Part shown: one piece after another, positions 11,940-30,325 of the stretch
How the letters are laid out: each line of letters begins with the position of its first letter
Numbering within the stretch: the first letter of the stretch is position 1
NCBI GenBank assembly: GCA_037501455.1
Contig: CM074857.1
Span: 107,107,501 to 107,171,500, forward strand
Direction of reading: 5' to 3'
From: Lantana camara
Lineage: Eukaryota > Streptophyta > Magnoliopsida > Lamiales > Verbenaceae
Length of the DNA stretch: 64,000 nt
Position numbers and translations under genes: made by a program
The notes under the pieces: generated by a model
The model's input: only the letters and a program-made list of their open reading frames with translations
Told to the model about the DNA's origin: nothing
Databases searched by the model: none

Positions 11940-13007
11940 AGCTTCCAAGGCTACCCTTTTCTTGCTCTTGTTCGCTCGAATGCCTCTTTCTCTTTATGAA
12001 CAATTTTATTCTTGTATTTAATTCTTCCTTTTGTTCCCTGAATATTTTGGATCCTCTTTGTCACTTTTTAACATACTTGGACTTCCTTGTGTTTTTAAAT
12101 ATCTGAATGTCTGGATGTTGTCTTATTTGCTTTTAAATAATGAATGACGTTATTCCCTTGCACTCACCGCTTCCATATTGATGTCTGTTGTGCGAGCGTT
12201 CGAGATAAGTGAGTAAGTAGGCCAGAGTGTCTTTTACGACGGTCCTCTGACACTCATCACCATGCCCATTAAGTTTAGATGCTCGCGACGTCAGGCGGTT
12301 GGCTTATTGCTTATGGGCGCGAGGGTGACCCTTAGGAGGGTTCCCTGGCCACAGCAGAAATGAACTGTGTATTTGGACTTAGAGAACCTTTGAGGAAATA
12401 CAGGCGCGAGGGTGATTCTCATGAATATTCCCTGGCTGTATTCTCCTTGAGGCTTGAATTTGAATTTAAGAAATTCATAAAGGTTCAGTTGAGTGTCGGC
12501 TGTAGACGTTTGGCCTGTAGGATTGGCTTAGTAAGGGTTAAAACGAGCGTAGCCGTAGTGTTAGTGGCGTCCACTATTTACGAGCGTACTCTTACCCAAT
12601 TGGATGAGGGTCAGATGGGGTCATTGCGTGCACGTGCTGGAGCGGTGAGCACTCAGACGGCGTATGTTGAGCGTTGCGCTCCCCATTGTCCGACGCGCTC
12701 ATTTTTAGGATTTATTCTTACAAGTCGCCCAAACTGTTATAGGTGGATGGACATCAACACCTGGATAGTGTAGTTTTTGAAACGATTGACGTATTGCGTA
12801 GTCCGTTCAACGTGGAGGATGCTCAACACGGAGTAGGCCTTTGGGCGCTCGAATCACTTGATCAAATAAGAAAACAAATGGATGACAAAAACAAAGAATT
12901 AAATACTTACTGTTATATAAATGCATTCTTGGGAATTGTTACAACGCGCTTTTCATCAAAGAAAAACATTTCCTGCCGCGGACGGGCCATTACAAAGAGG
13001 TTGAAGT
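11940..13007. other. non-coding stretch between the convergent genes of the Tat element
   Basis: No coding frame can be supported. An imperfect duplication (GCGCGAGGGTGA followed later by TTCCCTGGC) occurs around 12317-12355 and 12403-12445. A 137-codon plus-strand frame at 12360-12773 has no recognisable content. This stretch would hold the 3' end signals of both the plus-strand gene and gag-pol. Confidence 0.5.
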
Positions 13008-16000
13008 TTACACATAGAACCTTCTAAGGTTACATGCATTCCATGGCCTAGGAAGACGCTCGCCTTGCAAAGTTTCTAGCAAGTAGGTGTTATTCGCTCG
13101 CACTTGAATGACTTTGAAGGGGCCTTCCCAATTAGGGTCCAACTTACCTACGTGTTTTGAGACTTCAACTTTTTTGAGGACCAAGTCCCCTAGCTGGAAA
13201 GTCCTTTCTTTAACACGTTTATTGTACTGGCGGGCGACGGTTGCTTTGTATTTGTGAATGCGTGCCCACGCAGAATCCCTCCTTTCATCCAGCAAATCTA
13301 ACTCGAGCGCTCTATTGGCGTTGTTGACTGTAGGCTCGAAATAGGCTACGCGTGCGGATTCTTGCGCAATCTCCGCAGGTATCATGGCCTCGGAACCGTA
13401 CACGAGGGAATAAGGGGTTTCCCCCGTTGCCGCTCGCGGAGTAGTACGGTAAGCCCATAGAGCTCCCTGAAGCTCTTCAGCCCATTCCCCTTTCTTACTC
13501 TCGAGCATCGTTTTCAAATGCTGGAGTATGGTTCGGTTGGTCACTTCAGCCTGACCATTAGCTTGAGGGTGACCCACGGAAGTGAATCGTTGCTCGATCC
13601 CTAATTCATAGCACCAATCCCGCGTGTCCGCAGCTATAAACTGGGAACCGTTATCTGAAATGAGCACCCTCGGGATGCCGTATCTGCAGATGATATTCTT
13701 CCAAATGAAATCCCTTACAACTTTGAACGTTATCTTAGCGACCGCTTCTGCCTCAGCCCATTTGGTGAAATAATCCACAGCAAGTATTACGAACTTCTTT
13801 TGCCCGACCGCTATTGGGAGAGGTCCCACGATATCAATGCCCCATTGATCAAAGGGCCACGAAACATCGATAGGAATCAATTGAGCTGCCGGCAGCTGAG
13901 GAGTGTTGGAATGGAACTGGCACTTGGGACACTTCTTGGAATATTTAATGGCATCCTGCAATACCGAGGGCCAATAAAATCCACTTCTTAAGATTTTCTT
14001 CGCCAAGATTCGTCCGCCCGAGTGGTTTCCACAACTTCCACTGTGTACATGCTCTAAAACTTCTTTAGCTTGCGAGGGTCTCAAACATCTCAACGGCGGG
14101 CCCTGGAAGGATCGCTTGAACAATCTACCCTCAGTATCCAATGAGAAACGAGGGGCCTTGCTTTTGATCTTCCGAGCTTCAACTTTGTCGCTCGGGCATG
14201 TTCCATCCCGTAGGAATCTGACAATTTCGTCAAGCCAGCAAGGCTCGGAGGGGTCAATCATGTGCACTTCTTTTGGAGGTTCCCCTTTACTTATCAGCGG
14301 CTCCTCCGTTCTCAAAAATGTAACAGCGCGCTCATTATGGCCATCTAGGGCGGATGCAAACTTCGAAAGAGCGTCAGCGTGTTCGTTTTCCGCCCTCGGC
14401 ACTTGCAAAAGATGGAATTCCTTGAACTTCGCTATCTCCTCCTTGGCGCTCGATAGGTACCGTGCCATGGTGGCTTCTCGAGCCTCATAACTACCATCAA
14501 TTTGACTCGCGATCAACTGCGAATCAACATATGCTGTGACACGAGCGGCCCCATTTTGGAGCGCAATCCTGAGCCCTTGGATGAGGGCCTCATATTCAGC
14601 TTCGTTGTTGGTGACTTGGAATGCCAGTTTGATTGCGTAGTCAACTTCTGCTCCTAGGGGATCCCTGAGGGTCACCCCAGCACCGCCCCCTTGTGAGGTC
14701 GAGGAGCCTGGATCGGCCACGGCCTGAGCCTGGATGGCTGTACGAGGCTCGAAGGAGATATCAAACTGACTAAGTTCAATTGCCCACTTAATTAACCTTC
14801 CCGAAACATCCGGTTTGGATAACACTTGCTTGAGTGGTTGATCTGTAAGCACTGTGATGGAGTGAGCTTGAAAATATGGCCTCAACCTTCGGGATGCGTT
14901 AACGAGCGCAAAGGCAAATTTCTCAATTTCCATGTATCTTTTCTCGGCCCCCTGTAGAGTCTTGCTCAGGTAATATACCGGCATATGCTTACGCTCGCGG
15001 ATTGCTACGAGGACAGCGCTCGTGGCTTCTAAAGAGACTGATAGATAGACGAACAAATTCTCCCCCGGGATTGGCTTGGTTAACAAAGGCGCGCTCGACA
15101 GGTACTGTTTCATGCTCTGCAGGGCCTTTTCGCAATCCTCGTTCCAGGTAAAGTTCCGAGCGTTGCGCAAAATTTTAAAGAAGGGTAAATTCCGGTCCGC
15201 TGATCGGGAGATGAACCTGTTTAACGAAATTATCTTACCCACGAGCACCTGGACCTCTCTCAAATTGCGAGGGGAGGGTATATCCAAAATTGCTTTGATC
15301 TTTTCGGGGTTGGCCTCTATGCCCCGTTGACTGACCATGTACCCCAGAAACTTACCACCTCGAACGCCAAAAGTGCATTTTGAAGGGTTCAACTTCATTC
15401 CGTAGCGACGAAGAATATCAAAAGTCTGCCTGAGATCCTCCAGATGGGAGTGCTGGCGCTCACTTTTGACTATCATGTCGTCCACATATACCTCCATAGA
15501 TTTTCCAATTTCACGCTCGAACATTCTATTGACAAGGCGTTGATAAGTCGCTCCCGCGTTTTTGAGCCCGAAGGGCATGACTTTGAAACAATAAACCCCC
15601 AAATGCACAATAAACGCGGTTTTGGGGCGATCTTCGGGCGCCATAAAAATTTGATAATACCCTTGGAAGGCGTCCATCATACTCATGAGTTCGCACCCGG
15701 CTGTAGAATCTACCAATTGATCGATCCTCGGTAGTGGGTAATGGTCTTTGGGGCACGCTTTGTTGAGGTCAGTGAAGTCGTTGCACATACGCCATTTATT
15801 GGCGCTCTTTGGAACGAGCACCACATTGCAGAGCCACTCTGGGTACAAGATTTCCTCAATGTACTGAGCATCAAGCAATTTATTAACCTCTTCTTCGATG
15901 ACCCGTTTTCTAAATCCATGAACATCCCTCTTCTTCTGTTTGATGGGTTTGAAGGCTGGATCTACGTTCAGTCTGTGGACAATGACGCTCGGATCTATCC

Positions 16001-19000
16001 CGGTGAGGTCAGAAGCTTTCCAAGCAAAAACGTCTATATTCTCCCGTAGGAAGTCGATCATCAAAACTTGCGAGGGCCCATCCAGGCTCGAGCCAATCTG
16101 GGTTGTTTTATCCGGATTCCCAGGCTCCAACTCGACGGTCAAAAACTCCTCGGTGGGCTCAATCCGAACCTCCGGCCTCGGTGCTTCTAACGCTCGTTTC
16201 TTCCCAGTGAGCGTATTCTTGGGCTCATCCCCCTCGTTCTCTGAGGAAGAACCCTCGACGGCCCCCGGTGGCCCACTCTCCGAGCACTGAACGCCTCCAG
16301 GGGTCCTCTTCTTATTCTTCTTCCGGTACAGCTTTGCTCTTTTGCGCTCAGGACCATCTTCGTTTAACTCAGGGAAATCAACGGATTTTCTAGTAGATCC
16401 AGGTTGAATGGGCTGTTTGGGCTTGTGGCTTCGAAGCGAAAGTATATAGCATTCCCAAGCTTCTTTGACGTTACACAGAATTTCTCCAGTACCCTCGGGG
16501 GTGGGGAACTTGACCTTCTGATGATAGGTGGAAATTACAGCCTTGAAATCCACGAGGGCTGGGCGCCCGATGATGATGTTGTAAGGAAGATCCACCTCAA
16601 CGATGGTGTAGAGAACACTCAAAGTTTTCCGCTGTGGGGCGCGACCAAAAGAGGTGGCCAAGCGAATTTGTCCTCGAGGGACGATCTCGGAACCTCCAAA
16701 CCCTACGAGGGCAGTTCTGAGAGGTTCGAGGGGGATGTTTGTTATATTCATTTGTTGAAACGTGGAGTAAGGGAGAACGTTCACAGAGCTTCCACTATCA
16801 AATAAAACCCTCTTTACAGTATGGTTATGAACGTCTAAACTAACCACCATGGGACAGTCAGAGGTTTTTCCTATCCCCTGGGGTGTTACAATGTGTTCAA
16901 GATCTTTCTCTGTAAATCCTATAACATCATCCTCTTTTGAGCGCGGTGAGCTGTCCACGGAGAGCACTGAGCGAGGGAGCGCCGGCCTTTGATTATAGCT
17001 CCGTACGTGGCGGCGGCGGGAAGCATTGGAGTCGCCTCCCGAGGGGCCCCCCGCAATCATGTGAATGACCGCAAAGGGTTGATTTTCCATGTCTACCCCT
17101 TTCCCTTTGTTACGCTCGCTGGTTTCAGGGCGTTGGCGACGAGGACTCCGGGAACGTGAGCGGCTTCTTCTTCTTTCGAGCGCCCATCCTGCGCAATGTT
17201 CGTCATACCCTTCCAGTGCTTTTACAAACTCCTTGAGGTGCCCCCCAGCAATCAGCCGCTGAATCTCCTTCTCCAGTTGACGGCATTCGTTAGTGTCATG
17301 CCCTTTCTGCTTATGGAAAGCACAATATTTCCCCGAGCGCTTTTGAGCCTCGGTCTCTCTTAGCTTGGGCGGCCTTTTGAACAACTTCTGGTCCGCCAGG
17401 GAATAAACTTCTGCAATTGGGCGGTTGAGGGGGACACGCTCGAGCCTCCGCGGAGGAGAGGAATGACGGCGAGCGGGTATTGGGCTGCGGCGATGACTCC
17501 GGTGGGGCTCCACTTTGTCCTCGTGGGCTCTGTTGGCTCGAGGGGCATTGGCCATCTTCTGATCCCTCGCTATGTACATATCCTCGAGGGTAAAGAAGGA
17601 GTCGGCAATCTCCCTAATTTCCATCAGCGAGCGTGGTTTCTTCTTGGCCACTTCTTCCACAAATTCCTTGCTGACGTAATGCTTCATGTTGATGGCCCCA
17701 AACAGAACGTGTCTCAAAAAGTCCATCGAGGGCTTTTCAACCAGCAAGATCTCTTTATTGAACCTCCCCATGAAGGATCTGAGGGTCTCGTTCGGCCCTT
17801 GGACCAGGCTATAAAGAGCGGTCGCGGCCGGGGCAGGCGCTTTTAGCGAGTTGAAATGGCTGACAAAGGCGTCCGTCAGGTCATAATATCCTCTGATTAA
17901 GCGCGGGGGGAGCTTTTTGTACCATTCTTGGGCCATTCCTGTGAGGGAGGTGACAAACACCTTGGCCCAGTAGTTGTCCGGATGGTCATAGAGATGCATT
18001 AGATGTACGAAATGGTCCAGATGCTCGGCCGGATCCGAAGTACCATCATATCTGTTGATTGATGAGGGAATTTTACCCTTCCCTGCACGGGTCATCAGAA
18101 CTTCCTCGACGAGGGGGGAATCGCCCGCCATGATCCTGTAATCTCGCTCGTCGGGATCTTCATAGCTGGCCTCTCTTCTTCGGTGGGAAACGGGGCTACG
18201 TGGTCGCCGAGCGTCTCTGGCCTTGGACCTCTCGCCCCCATCGCGGGAAGCGTGAGACCGCGCTCGAGAGAGCTGCTCTACCACGTTTTGGAGCCCTCGT
18301 ATCTGATCCTGCACAGCTGCTAGCTGAGGGTCACCGTCATTTCTGCGGTTTGCCCTCCTTGCGGCCCTTGACTGGACCTCTTCATTTTCTCCGGCCACCT
18401 CATTTCGAGGGGCCCTCTCATCTCCTCCCACAGGTCGTTCTGGTTGGACCCTCGGTGGGGCTTCATTCTCCGGATTCGGTGGTTGGGGAGGTTGTTGTGC
18501 CCTCAACGCGTTCTGGGCCATTGTTAAAGGATGCGCGGGGAGCCCGCCAAGTGGTGGGGCCGGACGAGCGCCAGCCTGCGATGGGAAGTACGCGGCCATG
18601 AAATGCTCCCAGGCATTCTGAACGGCCTGGCTCTCGCACTGAGCATACAGCGCCTGGAGTTGCTGGGCTGTGACTTGGGGCATCTCCACCCCTTGTATCT
18701 CCCTCGGTAACGTAGTGGGGAGATTCAGAGTTCCCACCTGGTAAGGCTGGATCGCCGGCATCAATCCGGGCATCAATCCTGGCTGCACGAACGGGTACCC
18801 TGGAGGTGGCATGGCCATGGGATACAGCCCAGAGTATGGATAGGAAGCTACTGGAGGAATAACGGTGCTAGGTCCTCCCCCGGCGTTCCCACCTAGCGGG
18901 AGATTTGTCCCTGCGGGTTCTGTGTTCCCGCCCCCGTTTCCTGCGACTGAGGGGTTTACTTCCCCGGCGGGAACGTTGCCTTCTGGGTTCTCTTCATTGA

Positions 19001-19055
19001 TGGGGGGAAGAGAGCCTCTTTCTCTTAATGCTCCTGATCTTGTTGCAGTTACCAT
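13008..19055 (-). CDS. Tat-lineage gag-pol polyprotein
   Basis: A single uninterrupted frame of 2,015 residues. The N-terminus is proline/glycine-rich, followed by the gag domain (about 300-500) and a CX2H...GHX4C zinc knuckle near 577-591. The aspartic protease motif is DSGSS near 752. Reverse transcriptase has MDAFQGY and YVDD (about 1187). The Ty3-type RNase H (about 1330-1445) has YLSVSLEA where the catalytic aspartate is expected. A second, archaeal-type RNase H (about 1450-1560) retains NNEAEYEAL, YVDSQ and HADALSK, but its start is compressed to VADPGSSTSQ. Integrase has an HHCC finger (about 1667-1713) and the D, D, E residues in GIDIVG, SDNGSQF and GQAEV (about 1740-1836), then WEGPF. 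Reading is complete, but both RNase H sites look defective, so the copy may depend on helper enzymes. Confidence 0.95.
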   Translation of the reverse strand: MVTATRSGALRERGSLPPINEENPEGNVPAGEVNPSVAGNGGGNTEPAGTNLPLGGNAGGGPSTVIPPVASYPYSGLYPMAMPPPGYPFVQPGLMPGLMPAIQPYQVGTLNLPTTLPREIQGVEMPQVTAQQLQALYAQCESQAVQNAWEHFMAAYFPSQAGARPAPPLGGLPAHPLTMAQNALRAQQPPQPPNPENEAPPRVQPERPVGGDERAPRNEVAGENEEVQSRAARRANRRNDGDPQLAAVQDQIRGLQNVVEQLSRARSHASRDGGERSKARDARRPRSPVSHRRREASYEDPDERDYRIMAGDSPLVEEVLMTRAGKGKIPSSINRYDGTSDPAEHLDHFVHLMHLYDHPDNYWAKVFVTSLTGMAQEWYKKLPPRLIRGYYDLTDAFVSHFNSLKAPAPAATALYSLVQGPNETLRSFMGRFNKEILLVEKPSMDFLRHVLFGAINMKHYVSKEFVEEVAKKKPRSLMEIREIADSFFTLEDMYIARDQKMANAPRANRAHEDKVEPHRSHRRSPIPARRHSSPPRRLERVPLNRPIAEVYSLADQKLFKRPPKLRETEAQKRSGKYCAFHKQKGHDTNECRQLEKEIQRLIAGGHLKEFVKALEGYDEHCAGWALERRRSRSRSRSPRRQRPETSERNKGKGVDMENQPFAVIHMIAGGPSGGDSNASRRRHVRSYNQRPALPRSVLSVDSSPRSKEDDVIGFTEKDLEHIVTPQGIGKTSDCPMVVSLDVHNHTVKRVLFDSGSSVNVLPYSTFQQMNITNIPLEPLRTALVGFGGSEIVPRGQIRLATSFGRAPQRKTLSVLYTIVEVDLPYNIIIGRPALVDFKAVISTYHQKVKFPTPEGTGEILCNVKEAWECYILSLRSHKPKQPIQPGSTRKSVDFPELNEDGPERKRAKLYRKKNKKRTPGGVQCSESGPPGAVEGSSSENEGDEPKNTLTGKKRALEAPRPEVRIEPTEEFLTVELEPGNPDKTTQIGSSLDGPSQVLMIDFLRENIDVFAWKASDLTGIDPSVIVHRLNVDPAFKPIKQKKRDVHGFRKRVIEEEVNKLLDAQYIEEILYPEWLCNVVLVPKSANKWRMCNDFTDLNKACPKDHYPLPRIDQLVDSTAGCELMSMMDAFQGYYQIFMAPEDRPKTAFIVHLGVYCFKVMPFGLKNAGATYQRLVNRMFEREIGKSMEVYVDDMIVKSERQHSHLEDLRQTFDILRRYGMKLNPSKCTFGVRGGKFLGYMVSQRGIEANPEKIKAILDIPSPRNLREVQVLVGKIISLNRFISRSADRNLPFFKILRNARNFTWNEDCEKALQSMKQYLSSAPLLTKPIPGENLFVYLSVSLEATSAVLVAIRERKHMPVYYLSKTLQGAEKRYMEIEKFAFALVNASRRLRPYFQAHSITVLTDQPLKQVLSKPDVSGRLIKWAIELSQFDISFEPRTAIQAQAVADPGSSTSQGGGAGVTLRDPLGAEVDYAIKLAFQVTNNEAEYEALIQGLRIALQNGAARVTAYVDSQLIASQIDGSYEAREATMARYLSSAKEEIAKFKEFHLLQVPRAENEHADALSKFASALDGHNERAVTFLRTEEPLISKGEPPKEVHMIDPSEPCWLDEIVRFLRDGTCPSDKVEARKIKSKAPRFSLDTEGRLFKRSFQGPPLRCLRPSQAKEVLEHVHSGSCGNHSGGRILAKKILRSGFYWPSVLQDAIKYSKKCPKCQFHSNTPQLPAAQLIPIDVSWPFDQWGIDIVGPLPIAVGQKKFVILAVDYFTKWAEAEAVAKITFKVVRDFIWKNIICRYGIPRVLISDNGSQFIAADTRDWCYELGIEQRFTSVGHPQANGQAEVTNRTILQHLKTMLESKKGEWAEELQGALWAYRTTPRAATGETPYSLVYGSEAMIPAEIAQESARVAYFEPTVNNANRALELDLLDERRDSAWARIHKYKATVARQYNKRVKERTFQLGDLVLKKVEVSKHVGKLDPNWEGPFKVIQVRANNTYLLETLQGERLPRPWNACNLRRFYV

Positions 19056-19134
19056 GATTTAGGATTTGGGTGTTACTTTTCAACTAGCTTTCAGAGGAAG
19101 GAAATGGCAATACCAAAGAAGTTAGTGATGGTTT

Positions 19135-19150
19135 CCCACAGACGGCGCCA
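19135..19150 (-). promoter_or_regulatory. primer-binding site of the Tat element
   Basis: On the minus strand TGGCGCCGTCTGTGGG starts four bases inside the 5' LTR. The initial TGG complements a tRNA CCA end, and the position fits priming of minus-strand DNA synthesis. The exact tRNA is not assigned. Confidence 0.8.
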
Positions 19151-19154
19151 AAAA

Positions 19155-19999
19155 TGATGGTGCAGGAATCTGAGTTTCCTAATGCAACAACACTTTAGAA
19201 TTTGTTTGAAAAGGGAAAGACCATCACAGGCGTGAGAGCCTCAGGATCTGGGTTTCCTTTTGAGCGTGGGTTCTTCCAGCTAGGATAACACCAAGTGTGC
19301 AAGCTACCCAGGTAGTGTTACTGTGGCGAAATGAAAAGTTTTAGAAGATTAACCAGAGAATGCCCAGAACAGTGTGTGTGGTTTAGTATGCGGATGATCA
19401 CTTGGGAGAGAATGCATGGCTTCTTTCCTATTTATATGTTAGGGATGGGGGTAAATGGGTAAATTGACCATGTGGTCCCAAACCTGTGTTGCCCTAACAC
19501 GCGTCAGACTTTGGTGGAGTGAGAATGACATCCCTGAAAAGGATGACGGCGTGTCAGGTGCGCGGTGCACAGTACTTCTGTGTCAGAGGTTGTTGACGAG
19601 GGTTATACGTGGGATGGGCCTAAGATTCTTTTTGCCGAGGTTCGGATCCAACGAAACGGGGCATGGATATGCCCGAACGTTGGTGACGCTCGAAGAATGC
19701 ATGGGTGGCCTCCTCGCGATATATGATCCCTGAGCGTCGGAATACCGAGCGTATTAGTGGGGCCCCCATGTGGGTGCTTCCCTGTGAAGGATAACCTTGA
19801 GGGCCGCTGTCCGAGCGTCAAACCCATTGGTTGGGGCCCTTGGTCCGAATGGTCATCCGCTGGCTGATGGATGACATTAGCTGGCAATTGAGCGGCGTGA
19901 AGGCCCATGAGCCCACCAAGACGAGCGTCAAGGGTATTAGTCAGCGGCGTGCTGCCACGTGGACGGCTCTGATTCGAGAATGATTTTCAGGCCTCATCA
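19155..19999 (-). repeat. 5' LTR of the Tat element
   Basis: This 845-bp repeat is identical by eye to the left LTR apart from one missing T. It carries the promoter for gag-pol: TATAAATAGG on the minus strand near 19437-19426. Right-hand target duplication CATAC follows at 20000-20004. Confidence 0.95.
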
Positions 20000-20004
20000 C
20001 ATAC

Positions 20005-20187
20005 TACGTATATAATATTTGTAATTGTAATTAATATTTTCTTAACAATTAATTTTTAAATATGATTTATAAACTGAGTCATTCTTATTTGAAAAGGTTA
20101 TTAATAGTTTTATTAACCAAAAAATTGTGAAGGGAGTTGGTGGATTAATTGGTTTCGGTGTATGTGTTGGTCAAGTGTTCGAACCCC
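20005..20187. other. AT-rich flank right of the Tat element
   Basis: No gene. The segment 20130-20187 contains GTGTTCGAACCCC, which resembles an RNA polymerase III B box, but a convincing A box and target duplication are missing, so no SINE is called. Confidence 0.4.
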
Positions 20188-20664
20188 AATAGAATCATAA
20201 ATTTTGAATTTAAAATTTTGAAAAAAAAAGAAAAAGAAATCCAGGCAAAAAGGCCCGCGAAACGGTTCGGTCCCAGTTTCTAACCGGTTTTGAGCGGGCT
20301 GAACTGATCCATGGAGGGACTGGTTTTTAGGGGTCACCCGGACCGGAGAGGCGCCCGGCCACCGGTCCGGGTTTTAAAACCTAGATTGGCACTATTTCTC
20401 ACTAGTGGACTCCAACAATAATAGAATCATAAATTTTGAAAAAAAAAAAAAAAAAAAGAAATCCAGGCCAAACGGCCCGTGAAGCGGTCCGGGTTTCTAG
20501 CCGGTTTTGAGCGGACTGAACTGGTCCGTGGAGGGACTGGTTTTCAGGGGTCACTCGGACCGGAGAGGTGCCCGGCCACCGGTCCAACCGTCCGGTCCGG
20601 TCCGGGTTTTAAAACATAGATTGGCACTATTTCTCACTAGTGTCTAGTAGACTCCAACAATAAC
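20188..20664. repeat. tandem duplication of a CCGGT-rich repeat
   Basis: Two diverged units, 20188-20419 and about 20420-20664, share in order AATAGAATCATAAATTTTGAA, a poly(A) run, AGAAATCCAGGC, CCGGTTTTGAGCGG, GGAGGGACTGGTTTT, GGCCACCGGTCC, GGGTTTTAAAAC and ATTGGCACTATTTCTCACT. The second unit has an extra CCGTCCGGTCCGG. Frames across it are accidental. Confidence 0.8.
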
Positions 20665-21600
20665 TATTGCCGCTTCAATCTTTGAATTCATTGTCGGTTT
20701 GCTTACTCGTATAGTCGTATGTAAGATGTAATGGGTCGAATTTTAATCCGAATTCGATACAAAATCTAATATATTCAATTTATACAAAGGGTTATATGTC
20801 ATGTTAGATTATGACCGTAATAAGTCGGATTTTAAGTTGAATTCCTTACGAAATTTAACATGTTCGATCTTTACGAGGGATTATAAATCATGTGAGATTA
20901 AGAAATTCGATTTGTTAATGATTGAATGTAGTTATTTATTAATAAAAAACAATTAAAAGAAGGTTGAACATGTGTATTGTTGTAGTTAATAGTATACATT
21001 TGGCTATTTGTTTTTAGAAAGTTCATAAGATTGGTTAGGTGGCGGCGTGGCGCATAAGACAGACCCAGATTCAAACTCCTTTGTCTCTTAAATAAGTATA
21101 AGTAAAAACGTTAAATAATTCTTACCAAAAAAAAAAAAAAAAAAAAAAAAAACGTTAAATAATTCATTGAGTATTTTCTTTTTTATTAACATTGTATATT
21201 GATGTTTAGTTTTTTTATTCATATCTCCTTACGAAAAACATATTTCACTGCTAATTTGGTTGGATTTGATCCGATCGGGTTTTCATTAAGACTTCGTATT
21301 GATAATTTTGAATTCAATAAAATACGAATTCTGATCCGGTTATTAAACCTCCTCAACATATTCGAATCCGAGTTTTTCTAATCCAATTCGATAACCAGAA
21401 AAATACATAAAAAAAAAAGGGAAAAACACAACAAATTTTGATATGAACTTAACTCGATCAAATCAGTGCAATAAATAGTGAAAAGTAGTCGGCGGGTAGA
21501 AAAAAGTTTTAAAAATTTGAGGGGCCCAAAATGATTTTGTATGATTGGACAAATTGGTTTGTAGATAAATATTCAAATAGCCTAAAGGCCCAAAACACAT
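20665..21600. other. AT-rich intergenic DNA with a poly(A) insertion
   Basis: No gene. At 21122-21152 the sequence TTACC plus a long A-run is flanked by direct copies of ACGTTAAATAATTC (21108-21121 and 21152-21165), as if a poly(A) tail with almost no body had been inserted. The preceding 21030-21100 contains GGCGCATAAGACAG and GATTCAAACTCC, faintly like SINE promoter boxes. Confidence 0.45.
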
Positions 21601-21660
21601 AATAAAAATGGGCCCAATTTGGGAAATATTTCCCAAGTTAATGGGCCGACGGCCCATTTC
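21520..21660 (+). promoter_or_regulatory. GGCCCA/TGGGCC cluster and palindromes upstream of the lysyl-tRNA synthetase
   Basis: At least five GGCCCA/TGGGCC words occur within 140 bp, at about 21522, 21587, 21609, 21642 and 21651. The last two form the perfect inverted repeat ATGGGCCGACGGCCCAT (21641-21657). Just upstream lies the perfect 18-bp palindrome TTGGGAAATATTTCCCAA (21619-21636). TGGGCC/T 'site II' words bound by TCP factors are typical of plant genes for organelle proteins and translation. The cluster ends about 100 bp before the start codon. Confidence 0.6.
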
Positions 21661-21753
21661 TCTCACTACTCTGAAAAACTCCATTGTTGTTAGCTCGTTA
21701 TTAAACAACAGATAACACTTAACAGCAACCGAAGCAAAAAATAAGCAGCGACA

Positions 21754-30325
<8,572 letters not shown>

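Larger units (their letters stand above)
7641..19999 (-). mobile_element. complete Tat-lineage Ty3/gypsy LTR retrotransposon
   Basis: A 12.36-kb element is bounded by two near-identical LTRs and the perfect target duplication CATAC (7636-7640 and 20000-20004). Gag-pol reads on the minus strand, so the right LTR is the 5' LTR. Reading leftward the order is 5' LTR, primer-binding site, 99-bp leader, one gag-pol frame, about 1 kb of non-coding sequence, a convergent three-exon gene on the opposite strand, polypurine tract and 3' LTR. The protease, RT, RNase H, second archaeal-type RNase H and integrase order, plus an extra 3' region with an antisense gene, is typical of plant Tat/Ogre/Retand-like elements. 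The only LTR difference found by eye is one T in a T-run, so the insertion is recent. Confidence 0.93.

Noticed and set aside
12360..12773. 137-codon plus-strand frame between the convergent Tat genes
   Set aside because: No recognisable motif, no splice link to the antisense gene, and the region looks like 3' untranslated sequence.
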